Below are positions 1 through 7,676 of a DNA stretch of 11,577 bases, piece after piece. The notes under the pieces are model-generated. The model did no database searches. It saw only the letters and a program-made list of their open reading frames with translations, and was not told the origin of the DNA. The translations under genes were made by a program, and so were the position numbers. How positions within the stretch are numbered: position 1 is the stretch's first letter; the number at the start of each line of letters is the position of its first letter. The stretch is from positions 1 through 11,577 of the forward strand of contig DETG01000034.1 in the NCBI GenBank assembly GCA_002361535.1, read 5' to 3'. This DNA is from Prevotella sp. UBA3294 (GTDB taxonomy: Bacteria > Bacteroidota > Bacteroidia > Bacteroidales > Bacteroidaceae).

Positions 1-618
1 ATGACGCAGACCTGTCTGAACGACACCTTCGAGCAGCGTTGTACCACAGTGGGACGCGACTTCCCCTTCGTGGAGGTGAAGGTGCTGGATCCGGAGACAG
101 GCGAGGAATGTCCAGTGGGTGTGCAGGGTGAGATGTGCTGTAAGGGATTCAATGTGATGAAAGGCTATTACAAGAATCCTGAGGCCACCGCAGAGGTCAT
201 CGACAAGAACGGATTCCTGCATTCGGGTGACTTAGGTATTAAGGACGAGAACGGCTTCTATCGTATCACCGGGCGCATCAAGGATATGATCATCCGTGGC
301 GGAGAGAATATCTACCCCCGTGAGATTGAGGAGTTCCTGTATCACATGCCCGGCATCCGCGACGTTCAAGTGGCTGCCGTCCCCTCGAAGAAATATGGTG
401 AGGCCGTGGGTGCCTTCATCATCCTTGAGGAAGGTGCAAAGATGACTGCCGAAGACGTACAGTTGTTCTGTCGCGGTAAGATCGCCCGCTACAAGATTCC
501 CAAATATGTGTTCTTCATCGATCAGTTCCCGCTGACAGGATCAGGCAAGATCCAGAAGTTCAAGCTGAAAGAAATGAGTCTTGAACTTTGTAAGAAGCAA
601 GGTATCGAAGTGATATAA
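1..618 (+). CDS. AMP-forming acyl-CoA synthetase, ACSF2/YngI type (C-terminal part, 5' truncated)
   Basis: This is the last 205 residues of an adenylate-forming ligase that activates a fatty or other carboxylic acid to acyl-AMP and then acyl-CoA in the cytoplasm. The fragment opens with MTQT, which fits the middle of the conserved YG-M-T-E-T motif (A5), so the ATG at base 1 is an internal methionine and the true start lies outside the window. Visible motifs are LHSGDLG around residues 73-79 (ribose-binding Asp77), [16 protein letters not shown] at 91-106 (hinge and A8 region), and [15 protein letters not shown] at 177-191 with the likely catalytic Lys183 (A10). The GENIYP and GKIQKFKL wording resembles medium-chain ACSF2/YngI-like enzymes and differs from the two synthetases at the right end of the window. 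It converges on the GH3 gene, 79 nt from stop to stop. The family is certain, the substrate is not. Confidence 0.93.
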   Translation: MTQTCLNDTFEQRCTTVGRDFPFVEVKVLDPETGEECPVGVQGEMCCKGFNVMKGYYKNPEATAEVIDKNGFLHSGDLGIKDENGFYRITGRIKDMIIRGGENIYPREIEEFLYHMPGIRDVQVAAVPSKKYGEAVGAFIILEEGAKMTAEDVQLFCRGKIARYKIPKYVFFIDQFPLTGSGKIQKFKLKEMSLELCKKQGIEVI

Positions 619-619
619 A

Positions 620-680
620 AAAGATGAGAGATGAAAGATGAGAGATGAGAAATATCTCTCATCTTTCATCTCTCATCTTT
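620..680. terminator. Perfect 26-bp hairpin between convergent genes, possible bidirectional terminator
   Basis: Bases 620-645 are the exact reverse complement of 655-680, with a 9-nt loop. The hairpin starts right after the stop codon of the upstream synthetase (616-618) and lies just beyond the stop of the GH3 gene (698-700, other strand). The position suggests a shared transcription end or a 3' stabilising structure. There is no classical run of U after the stem on either strand, so a termination role is inferred from position and stem length only. Confidence 0.6.
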
Positions 681-698
681 CATCTCTCATCTCTCATT
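623..698. repeat. Head-to-head heptamer tandem repeat (GATGARA)
   Basis: Four consecutive heptamers GATGAGA/GATGAAA occupy 623-650. After a 6-nt junction, six copies in the opposite orientation (TCTCATC/TTTCATC) occupy 657-698, the last ending in T instead of C and touching the GH3 stop codon. The GAGA and GAAA forms alternate in part, giving a 14-nt higher-order period. The array produces the hairpin annotated at the same place. Confidence 0.9.
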
Positions 699-3046
699 TA
701 TTGTTTTCCAATTTTCTTCTTAGGAGCCAAGGCGTTACTCACTTTCTCTGTATATTCACTTAAACGCAAGCTGGACTGTCCGGCGATGTCTCTGCTGGAC
801 GCTCCGACAGCAAACGAATAGGTGCCAGCCTCGGCCAGCCACTGAGAGCCAATCTCATCGAATGAGGCAAGATCACGCTTTGCGATGACCATGGTCAGTG
901 TCTGACTCTCTCCAGGCTTCAGCTCGCGGGTCTTGGCAAATGCCTTCAGTTCGTGGACGGGTTTGGTAAGGACACCCTTCGGAGCCGATACATAAACCTG
1001 TGCCACCTCCTTACCGGCCACCTTTCCCGTATTCTTCACCGTCACGCTCACTTCGATGTCGTGGTTCTTCAGTTCCTTTGCCTTGATCTGACTCATGGCA
1101 AACGTGGTGTAGCTCATGCCGAAGCCGAAAGGATAGACCACGTTGCGTTGGAAGGTATCGAAATAGCGATAGCCCACATAGATATCTTCCTCGTGGTCGG
1201 TGTAGTCGTGTCCGGGAACTTCTCTGTTGTTGGCCTTCATCGTCTCAAAGGTATAGAAATCGATGTTACCAGGGAAATTCTTCGTTGAAGGATGATCGGT
1301 GGCAGCGACGGGCCATGTCATCGTGAGCTTGCCTGAAGGTGACACCTTACCCGTGAGGATATCGGCGATGGAGTTTCCACCCTCCTCGCCCGGCTGCCAT
1401 GCACAGAGGATCGCATCGGGGTAGTTATTCCATGAAGCCGTTTCAATGACCGATCCGGAGTTGATGATCACCACCACGGGCTTACCCTCGGCATGGAAAG
1501 CCTGACAGACATCAAAGATCATCTGTCGTTCATCGTTGCTGAGGTTAAACTCCGTACCAAGATCACGGTCAACACCCTCACCGGCTTGTCGCCCGATGGT
1601 GATGATGGCAGCATCGGCACCACCAGCCATACGGTTCACGAGAATCGGACTGATGGAGATATCCTGATATTTCTGCTGTCCGAACATCTCTAACTGATAC
1701 CAGCGGGCTGGATGGCGCTCGGCCTGGAATTTCACCCGTGCATAGTCGATGTATTTCCTGTAGATATCGGTCAGCGTATCAGAAGCCTGGATGCCCACGT
1801 TCTGCAGACCCTCCACCATATCAACCACGTAAGGTGTATGTACGCATCCTGATCCGGTGCCTCCCGAAAGGAAGTTATACGAACTCTCACCAAAGAGAGC
1901 CACTTTCTTGATCTGACCGTTACTCCAAGGCAAGGCACCGTTGTTCTTCAACAACACGATACCCTCAGCAGCACTCTGACGGGTGATCAGTGCATGGGCT
2001 TTCAAATCCGGCGTGTTGGTGTAGGCATAGTGGTTGAAGGCCGGTGTCTTCACAATATACTCTAACATTCGGCGCACGTTACGATCGACATCTTCTATCG
2101 AGAGCGTGCCGTTCTTCACACCAGCAATAATCTCCTCGCTCTGCTTAGGCTGTCCGGGTTCTAAAAGATCGTTCCCGGCATGTACCTCATCCACCGTGCG
2201 GAGCCCTTCGCGGATACCGATCCAGTCGGTCATCACCATCCCCTTGTATCCCCAATCGTCACGAAGGATCTTGGTGAGCAAGTCGTGGTTTCCCATGGAA
2301 TATTGTCCGTTCACCTTATTATACGATGCCATGATGGTCCAGGGAGCACTCTCACGAACAGCGATCTCGAAGCCACGGAGGTACAACTCACGGGCTGCCC
2401 GCTGTGACAGACGCTCATCCACACTGGTGCGATCGGTCTCCTGGGAGTTCACGGCGAAATGTTTGGCACTCACGCCCACGTTCTCTCCCTGTACACCACG
2501 GATATACGCTGCAGCAATCTTACCTGTCAGCAAAGGATCCTCACTGTAGTATTCGAAATTCCTGCCACACAGCGGATTCCTATGAAGATTCATGCCCGGA
2601 CCGAGGATCACATCACAACGGTATTCCTTCGTCTCGTTACCAATGGCAGCACCCACCTTACTCACCAGTTCAGTATTCCAGGTAGAGGCCAGACAGGTTC
2701 CGATGGGGAAACCGGTGGCATAGAATGTCTTCGTGGTATTGGGACGTGTGGGGTTGATACGCACGCCGGCAGGACCGTCGGTCAGCACCGTCGCTGGGAT
2801 TCCCAGACGAGGGATGGCAGCCGTTGTTCCTGCAGCGCCAGCCACCAGATCGGCCTCGCCGCCAACGACGGCATTATCACTGAAGAAGTTGTTCGCGCCA
2901 CCTACCAAAAGTTTGGCTTTCTCTTCTAACGTCATTGCTTGGAGAACCTCTTCGATGTTGTCGGCTCTCAACTGGGGTTGTGCATTCATTGTCATGTTAC
3001 ATGTCATGGTTAGTAAACCCATTGTGAATAGTTTGATTGTTTTCAT
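698..3046 (-). CDS. Exported glycoside hydrolase family 3 beta-glycosidase (beta-glucosidase-like)
   Basis: The 782-residue protein probably removes terminal beta-linked sugars from oligosaccharides in the periplasm or at the outer membrane. A signal peptide (MKTIKLFTMGLLTMTCNMTMNA, cleavage near residue 22) is followed by the GH3 N-terminal barrel (about 30-330), the GH3 C-terminal domain (about 360-650) and an FnIII-like domain (about 680-752). Substrate-binding motifs are GRNFEYYSEDP at 161-171 and KHFAVN at 195-200. The nucleophile is Asp274 in VMTDW. The likely acid/base is Glu490 in AGEGVDR. No PA14 insertion is seen. The frame stays open upstream to an ATG at 3181, but a good promoter (3091-3121) lies inside that extension and the signal peptide begins at 3046, so 3046 is chosen. 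Beta-glucosidase is the best guess; beta-xylosidase cannot be excluded. No SusC/SusD pair is in view. Confidence 0.93.
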   Translation of the reverse strand: MKTIKLFTMGLLTMTCNMTMNAQPQLRADNIEEVLQAMTLEEKAKLLVGGANNFFSDNAVVGGEADLVAGAAGTTAAIPRLGIPATVLTDGPAGVRINPTRPNTTKTFYATGFPIGTCLASTWNTELVSKVGAAIGNETKEYRCDVILGPGMNLHRNPLCGRNFEYYSEDPLLTGKIAAAYIRGVQGENVGVSAKHFAVNSQETDRTSVDERLSQRAARELYLRGFEIAVRESAPWTIMASYNKVNGQYSMGNHDLLTKILRDDWGYKGMVMTDWIGIREGLRTVDEVHAGNDLLEPGQPKQSEEIIAGVKNGTLSIEDVDRNVRRMLEYIVKTPAFNHYAYTNTPDLKAHALITRQSAAEGIVLLKNNGALPWSNGQIKKVALFGESSYNFLSGGTGSGCVHTPYVVDMVEGLQNVGIQASDTLTDIYRKYIDYARVKFQAERHPARWYQLEMFGQQKYQDISISPILVNRMAGGADAAIITIGRQAGEGVDRDLGTEFNLSNDERQMIFDVCQAFHAEGKPVVVIINSGSVIETASWNNYPDAILCAWQPGEEGGNSIADILTGKVSPSGKLTMTWPVAATDHPSTKNFPGNIDFYTFETMKANNREVPGHDYTDHEEDIYVGYRYFDTFQRNVVYPFGFGMSYTTFAMSQIKAKELKNHDIEVSVTVKNTGKVAGKEVAQVYVSAPKGVLTKPVHELKAFAKTRELKPGESQTLTMVIAKRDLASFDEIGSQWLAEAGTYSFAVGASSRDIAGQSSLRLSEYTEKVSNALAPKKKIGKQ

Positions 3047-3090
3047 ATAGTAATAGGTAATAAGATGATATTGCTCATTGATAGTGCTTG

Positions 3091-3121
3091 CAAAGATACG
3101 AATTAGTGAGAAAAGTACAAA
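3091..3121 (-). promoter_or_regulatory. Bacteroidetes-type promoter of the GH3 gene
   Basis: On the minus strand, TATCTTTG (3091-3098) matches the -7 consensus TAnnTTTG, and TTTG (3118-3121) lies upstream with a 19-nt spacer, as expected for the main Bacteroidetes sigma factor. Transcription would begin near 3084, leaving a leader of about 40 nt before the ATG at 3046. This placement argues against the upstream in-frame ATG at 3181. Confidence 0.72.
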
Positions 3122-3188
3122 ATAAAAAAGATTTTTATTTTTATAAGTTAAATTATGCTTAATCTGTTCATAATCGGGCATTATTTAC

Positions 3189-3196
3189 TAATTTTG
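3189..3196 (+). promoter_or_regulatory. Likely -7 box for the DUF4468-porin cluster
   Basis: TAATTTTG matches TAnnTTTG and lies 17 nt upstream of the ATG at 3214, implying a leader of only about 10 nt. At 20 nt upstream there is TGTT (3165-3168), a weak -33 match, so the promoter rests mainly on the -7 box and on its position at the head of a co-directional gene cluster. Confidence 0.5.
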
Positions 3197-3213
3197 CAAA
3201 CAAAACAACGATT

Positions 3214-3849
3214 ATGAGGAAAATAATGATAGGGGTGATGCTGAGTCTTCCTTTGCTCGGTATCGCACAAAATGTCTGGGAAAAGCCCGACGTTCAAGAC
3301 TTGAAGGGAAAGAATAAAGTTAAGGAGGTGGTGACCGAGGATCCCAAGTATCTGGAAGGAGCTGTTCCCCTTGTTGACGGCGAGGTGTGCTGGACACTCG
3401 ATCATGATGTCCCCGGAAAAGATGCCCAGCAGATCTACGAAATCATGATGCGTTACCTGACCAACCTCACAAACGAGGAGAACCAGCTGGAGGGCAGCGC
3501 CGTCTCACTTGTCAACCGACAGGAGCACATCATTGCCGCTACCATCAGGGAATGGCTGGTGTTTAAGAATGTGTTCCTGGCCCTCGACCGCACAAAGTTT
3601 TTCTATACCCTCATCGTGAAATGCTCCGACCAGCACGTAAAGGTAGAGATGAAACGTCTGAACTACCGCTACGAAGAGGAACGAGACGGCAAGGGCTTTG
3701 CCTATTCCGCAGAGGAGTGGATCACCGACAAATATGCGCTGAACAAGAAGAAGACCAAGCTGTATAAGGGATCGGCCAAGTTCCGCCGCAAGACCATCGA
3801 CCGCAAGGACTATCTGTTTGAATCTATTAAGAACATTCTCAATTCATAA
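3214..3849 (+). CDS. Exported DUF4468-domain protein (TBP-like fold)
   Basis: The 211-residue protein starts with a signal peptide (MRKIMIGVMLSLPLLGIA, probable cleavage after Ala18), so it should act in the periplasm or envelope; there is no lipobox Cys. The mature part fits the Bacteroidetes family DUF4468 (predicted TBP-like fold): VPLVDGEVCWTLDHDVPGK at 51-69, a helix with QQIYEIMMRYL at 72-82, a strand with EWLVFKNVFLALDRTKFFYTL at 113-133, and a conserved tail around residues 167-197 with EEWITDKYALNKKKTKLYKG and KFRRKTIDRK. No catalytic residues can be named and the family function is unknown. It is first in a tight cluster with a small membrane protein (5-nt gap) and a putative porin, which suggests a shared envelope role; that is inference from spacing. 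The ATG at 3214 is chosen because it begins the signal peptide just downstream of a -7 box. Confidence 0.85.
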   Translation: MRKIMIGVMLSLPLLGIAQNVWEKPDVQDLKGKNKVKEVVTEDPKYLEGAVPLVDGEVCWTLDHDVPGKDAQQIYEIMMRYLTNLTNEENQLEGSAVSLVNRQEHIIAATIREWLVFKNVFLALDRTKFFYTLIVKCSDQHVKVEMKRLNYRYEEERDGKGFAYSAEEWITDKYALNKKKTKLYKGSAKFRRKTIDRKDYLFESIKNILNS

Positions 3850-3854
3850 CATTT

Positions 3855-4058
3855 ATGCGCTATCATTCAAGAGACAACGAGGAAGAGAAACAGGATAAAT
3901 ACATTCAGCTGCGACAGATCCTGAACGTGGTGTTCATGATCGGTGCCGTTGTCGGTGTCTTACTCTATTTCTATCAGAGTAAGTCGATCGGTACGGTGGT
4001 GATCCTCGTGGCGATGTTCTTTAAAATGGTGGAATGTGTATTCCGCCTGCTGAAATAA
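3855..4058 (+). CDS. Small two-helix inner-membrane protein, function unknown
   Basis: I do not recognise a named family for this 67-residue protein. It has a charged N-terminus (residues 1-20, rich in Glu, Asp, Lys and Arg), a hydrophobic helix about 22-40, a short SKS turn at 42-44, and a second hydrophobic helix about 46-65 ending in Lys. This hairpin should place both ends on the same side, probably the cytoplasm by the positive-inside rule. It begins 5 nt after the DUF4468 gene and ends 1 nt before the porin gene, so it is very likely translated from the same message and coupled to both. The position between two exported proteins suggests an envelope accessory role, but nothing in the sequence names one. 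Confidence 0.75.
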   Translation: MRYHSRDNEEEKQDKYIQLRQILNVVFMIGAVVGVLLYFYQSKSIGTVVILVAMFFKMVECVFRLLK

Positions 4059-4059
4059 A

Positions 4060-6402
4060 ATGAGGAGATTAGTTAGTATCTTACTTTTTACACTGTGCCT
4101 GACCACTACCGTTTGGGCACAGAATGAACGTTTCCAGATCAACGAAGGAGGAGATATCTCACAGGTTGGAAACAGGAACACATCGAACAATAAAGACTCC
4201 TTGAATAAGCACAAGGAGATTCCCAAAGGACTGAAGATTTGGACTGTCGATAAACGCTTCGGTGACCGCATCGCAGCCCTGCCCGACACGATGCCCCACA
4301 TGTTCATGAACACGGTGTTCACCAACGGTCTGCGAGGGGAGTACAACACCCTCGGGAACCTCGGATCCCCTCGTATCAACAGGATCTTCATCGATCAGAG
4401 TCTGCCAGAACAGTTTATGTTCACTCAACCGTACGACTTCTTTATCACCCCTGTTGACCAGTTTCATTTCACAAACACCTATTCACCGATCACGAATTTG
4501 ACCTATGACGAATGCGGTGACAAGAACGTGGGTGAAGATCACTTGAAAGCCCTGTTCGCAGTGAATGCCGGCAAACGTATCGGTGTGGGATTCAAGTTCG
4601 ACTATTTCTATGGCCGAGGCTATTATCAGAACCAGAGTACGGCCCATTTTAACTACAGTCTGTGGGGGTCATATTTAGGCGACCACTATGAAGCTCAGCT
4701 GCTGCTCTCTACGAATCATCAGAAAGTGGCAGAGAACGGTGGAATCACCAATGATGAGTATGTTTCCCATCCCGAGATCTACCGTGAATCGTTCAGGACC
4801 AATGAGATCCCAACCATCTTGGAACAGAACTGGAACCGTAATGACAATCAACACGTGTTCCTCACCCATCGTTACAACATCGGATTCAACCGGAAGGTGC
4901 CCATGACCGAAGAGGAGATCAAGGCCAAGAAGTTCGCACTCGCCGCTGAAAAGGAGAAAGCAGAACGGGAGGCAAAGGAGAAGGCACGGAAGAAGGCTCA
5001 ACGAGAAGGACGTTCTTATGATGAGAATGAGAGTGGCGAAAGCACATACTCAGGACGTCCCGATGGTGCAAAGATCATGGGAGATGAACCCGCCGATACC
5101 CTTTCTGCCGAGACAGGACGCATCGCCGTGAACAAGGAGATGGCCGACAGCTTGATGACCCAGGAGAAGAAGAACACTGAGGATACGGCATGGGTGAAGA
5201 ACGAGTTCGTACCCGTCACCAGCTTTATCCATACCCTGCAGCTCGACAACTACCGCAGGATATACCAAGCCTATGCCACACCCGAGAATTATTATCTCAA
5301 CACCTATTTAGATAATGAGGAACTGGGAGGTGACAGTATCTACGACAAGATGCGGCACCTTGACGTCAAGAACACCTTCGCCCTCTCACTGCTCGAAGGA
5401 TTCAACAAATGGGCAAAGGCAGGACTGAAAGCCTTCATCAGCTCAGACCTGCGGCATTTCTCCATGCCCGACACCAGTGTGGCGGCTTGCAGATCGTTCA
5501 ATGAACACAACCTGAGTGTAGGCGGACAGATCAGCAAGACCGAAGGTAACACACTCCATTACAACGCTACATTAGAGAGCTGGATCACCGGTCAAGATGC
5601 CGGACAGATGAAGTTAGATGTGGCTGCCGACCTGAACTTTCCACTCTTCGGTGACACCGTACAGCTGGCAGCCAAAGGATTCTTCTATCGGCTGCAACCC
5701 ACGTTCTACCAGCGGAACTTCCACTCCAAACATCTCTGGTGGGACAATGGCGGGAAAGAAGAGGGAGGCAGTCTCGACAAGGAAATCCGCACAAGGATAG
5801 AAGGACTGTTCTCATACCAGAAGACACGCACCCGCTTGCGTGTGGCTGTTGACGGACTGAAGAACCATGTGTATTTCGCACAGCAATATGCTACAACAGG
5901 TGAGAAAAAGACGGCCAACACCGTCAGCGTGAAACAGCATTCCGAAGCCTTGAATATGCTCACCTTACAGCTGAGTCAGGACTTCACGTTAGGACCGCTG
6001 AACTGGGAGAATCAGATCACCTACCAGCAGACCAGTGACGAGAAGGTGTTGCCTGTTCCGAAACTGAATATCTACAGTAACCTGTATCTGCATTTCATGA
6101 TCGCCCGTGTACTGAAGGTTGATCTCGGCGGCGACATCAGGTACTTCACCAAATACTATGCACCTGACTACAGTCCACTGTTAGGACAATATACCATTCA
6201 GGACAACGGTGAGAACAACATCGAGTTAGGTAACTACCCTATCATCAATGTCTATGCCAATATGCACCTCAAGCACACCCGCTTCTTCGTGATGATGAGT
6301 CATGTGAACGCTGGCGACGGCGGAGAACGATTCTTCGTACCCCACTATCCGCAGAACGGGATGATTCTCAGGCTCGGTGTATCATGGAATTTCTTCAATT
6401 AA
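4060..6402 (+). CDS. Putative outer-membrane porin, Porin_10-like
   Basis: The 780-residue protein has a signal peptide (MRRLVSILLFTLCLTTTVWA, cleavage near Ala20/Gln21). From about residue 85 it shows alternating aromatic and polar strands with frequent Tyr, Phe and Asn (for example GVGFKFDYFYGRGYYQNQS at 175-193), typical of an outer-membrane beta barrel, and it ends in an aromatic strand (LGVSWNFFN). Length and opening region (WTVDKRFGDR at 61-70, MFMNTVFTNGLRGEYNTLGN at 81-100) resemble Bacteroidetes proteins annotated as putative porin (Porin_10, PF14121). Residues about 282-375 are an unusual charged insert: a Lys/Glu/Ala-rich helix (EEEIKAKKFALAAEKEKAER) and then a polar low-complexity stretch, probably an extramembrane loop. 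The ATG is 1 nt after the preceding stop, implying translational coupling. Cargo is unknown; a transport role is inferred from family resemblance. Confidence 0.82.
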   Translation: MRRLVSILLFTLCLTTTVWAQNERFQINEGGDISQVGNRNTSNNKDSLNKHKEIPKGLKIWTVDKRFGDRIAALPDTMPHMFMNTVFTNGLRGEYNTLGNLGSPRINRIFIDQSLPEQFMFTQPYDFFITPVDQFHFTNTYSPITNLTYDECGDKNVGEDHLKALFAVNAGKRIGVGFKFDYFYGRGYYQNQSTAHFNYSLWGSYLGDHYEAQLLLSTNHQKVAENGGITNDEYVSHPEIYRESFRTNEIPTILEQNWNRNDNQHVFLTHRYNIGFNRKVPMTEEEIKAKKFALAAEKEKAEREAKEKARKKAQREGRSYDENESGESTYSGRPDGAKIMGDEPADTLSAETGRIAVNKEMADSLMTQEKKNTEDTAWVKNEFVPVTSFIHTLQLDNYRRIYQAYATPENYYLNTYLDNEELGGDSIYDKMRHLDVKNTFALSLLEGFNKWAKAGLKAFISSDLRHFSMPDTSVAACRSFNEHNLSVGGQISKTEGNTLHYNATLESWITGQDAGQMKLDVAADLNFPLFGDTVQLAAKGFFYRLQPTFYQRNFHSKHLWWDNGGKEEGGSLDKEIRTRIEGLFSYQKTRTRLRVAVDGLKNHVYFAQQYATTGEKKTANTVSVKQHSEALNMLTLQLSQDFTLGPLNWENQITYQQTSDEKVLPVPKLNIYSNLYLHFMIARVLKVDLGGDIRYFTKYYAPDYSPLLGQYTIQDNGENNIELGNYPIINVYANMHLKHTRFFVMMSHVNAGDGGERFFVPHYPQNGMILRLGVSWNFFN

Positions 6403-6414
6403 TCGGGAAAATCC

Positions 6415-6446
6415 TTTGTGGTTATCACATTTTATCGTAATTTTGC
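6415..6446 (+). promoter_or_regulatory. Bacteroidetes-type promoter of the aminotransferase-permease pair
   Basis: TTTG at 6415-6418 and TAATTTTG at 6439-6446 are separated by exactly 20 nt, a full match to the phylum's -33/-7 pattern. The -7 box ends 24 nt before the ATG at 6471, so transcription would start near 6453. The promoter separates the aminotransferase unit from the porin gene that ends at 6402. Confidence 0.75.
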
Positions 6447-6470
6447 AACGAATTAGTAAATTTCTATAAG

Positions 6471-7673
6471 ATGCCTCAAATATCAGTGCGCGGATTGGAA
6501 ATGCCAGAAAGTCCAATCAGGAAGCTTGCACCTCTGGCAGCAGCAGCAAAGAAACGCGGGACAAAGGTATATCACCTCAATATCGGTCAGCCAGACCTGC
6601 CCACACCGAAAGTGGCACTCGATGCGATCAAGAATGTTGATCGCAACATCCTGGAGTATTCACCCTCACAGGGTTATCTCAGCTATCGGGAGAAATTGGT
6701 TGAGTACTACGCGAAATATGACATCAATGTAAGTGCCGATGACATCATCATCACATGCGGAGGATCGGAAGCGGTGCTCTTCGCCTTTATGTCATGTCTG
6801 AACCCCGGAGACGAGATTATCGTACCCGAGCCTGCATACGCCAACTACATGGCCTTCGCCATCTCCGCCGGTGCCAAGATCCGTACCATCGCCACCACCA
6901 TCGAGGAAGGGTTCTCCCTGCCGAAGGTGGAGAAGTTCGAGGAACTGATCAACGAACGCACCCGCGCCATCCTCATCTGTAACCCGAACAACCCCACAGG
7001 CTATCTCTATACCCGACGGGAAATGAACCAGATTCGTGACCTGGTGAAGAAATACGACCTGTACCTGTTCTCCGATGAGGTGTATCGCGAGTATATCTAT
7101 ACCGGCTCTCCCTATATCAGTGCCTGTCATCTGGAAGGGATCGAACAGAATGTTGTTTTGATCGACTCCGTATCGAAACGCTACAGCGAGTGCGGTATCC
7201 GTATCGGTGCGCTGATCACCAAGAACAAAGAGATCCGTCAGGCCGTGATGAAATTCTGTCAGGCACGCCTCTCCCCTCCCCTCATCGGACAGATTGTGGC
7301 CGAGGCTTCCCTCGATACACCTGAGGAGTATCTACGTGAGGTGTATGACGAATATGTGGAACGCCGAAAATGTCTGATCGACGGTCTGAACCGTATCCCT
7401 GGTGTGTATTCACCGATTCCCATGGGTGCTTTCTATACCGTGGCAAAACTGCCCGTTGATGACAGTGAGAAATTCTGTCGCTGGTGCTTAGAGTCGTTCG
7501 ATTACGAGGGTGAGACGGTGATGATGGCTCCTGCCAGCGGTTTCTATACCACTCCCGGCGCAGGCATCGACCAGGTGCGTATCGCATACGTGTTGAAGAA
7601 AGAAGACTTGAACAGGGCCCTTTTCATCCTGCGTAAGGCATTGGAGGCCTATCCAGGCAGAGTGGAAGGATAA
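6471..7673 (+). CDS. PLP-dependent aminotransferase, class I/II (fold type I)
   Basis: This 400-residue cytoplasmic enzyme should transfer an amino group between an amino acid and a 2-oxo acid using pyridoxal phosphate. Family landmarks in order: NIGQPDLPTP at 37-46, the phosphate-binding CGGSEAV at 96-102, the ring-stacking region EPAYANY at 120-126, NPNNPTG at 171-177, SDEVY at 201-205 (Asp202 pairs with the pyridine nitrogen, Tyr205 with the O3'), the Schiff-base lysine Lys236 in SVSKRYSECGIRIG with Arg244 for the phosphate, and Arg370 in QVRIAYV for the substrate carboxylate. All key residues are present and length is normal. The donor amino acid cannot be read from sequence; aspartate, aromatic or alanine-type specificity are all possible. 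It has its own promoter and is followed after 3 nt by a membrane permease gene, so the two are probably co-transcribed. Confidence 0.93.
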   Translation: MPQISVRGLEMPESPIRKLAPLAAAAKKRGTKVYHLNIGQPDLPTPKVALDAIKNVDRNILEYSPSQGYLSYREKLVEYYAKYDINVSADDIIITCGGSEAVLFAFMSCLNPGDEIIVPEPAYANYMAFAISAGAKIRTIATTIEEGFSLPKVEKFEELINERTRAILICNPNNPTGYLYTRREMNQIRDLVKKYDLYLFSDEVYREYIYTGSPYISACHLEGIEQNVVLIDSVSKRYSECGIRIGALITKNKEIRQAVMKFCQARLSPPLIGQIVAEASLDTPEEYLREVYDEYVERRKCLIDGLNRIPGVYSPIPMGAFYTVAKLPVDDSEKFCRWCLESFDYEGETVMMAPASGFYTTPGAGIDQVRIAYVLKKEDLNRALFILRKALEAYPGRVEG

Positions 7674-7676
7674 ACG

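Noticed and set aside
1..3. ATG at base 1 as a true gene start
   Set aside because: It matches the Met of the internal YGMTET-like motif of acyl-CoA synthetases, and the whole N-terminal domain would be missing.
2034..2549. 171-residue and other long plus-strand frames inside the GH3 gene
   Set aside because: They are antisense shadows of a strongly supported GH3 coding sequence, Arg/Ser-rich and without domains.
3047..3181. In-frame N-terminal extension of the GH3 gene to an ATG at 3181
   Set aside because: The extension would place 45 residues before a clear signal peptide, and a good promoter lies within it, so its ATG would not be transcribed from that promoter.
3181..3405. 74-residue open frame on the minus strand
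   Set aside because: It overlaps the start of the DUF4468 gene in antisense, shows no domain, and has no promoter of its own.
6415..6435. TGTG-GTTAT-CACA stem followed by TTTTA as a terminator after the porin gene
   Set aside because: A 4-bp stem is too weak, and the same bases serve the next promoter.
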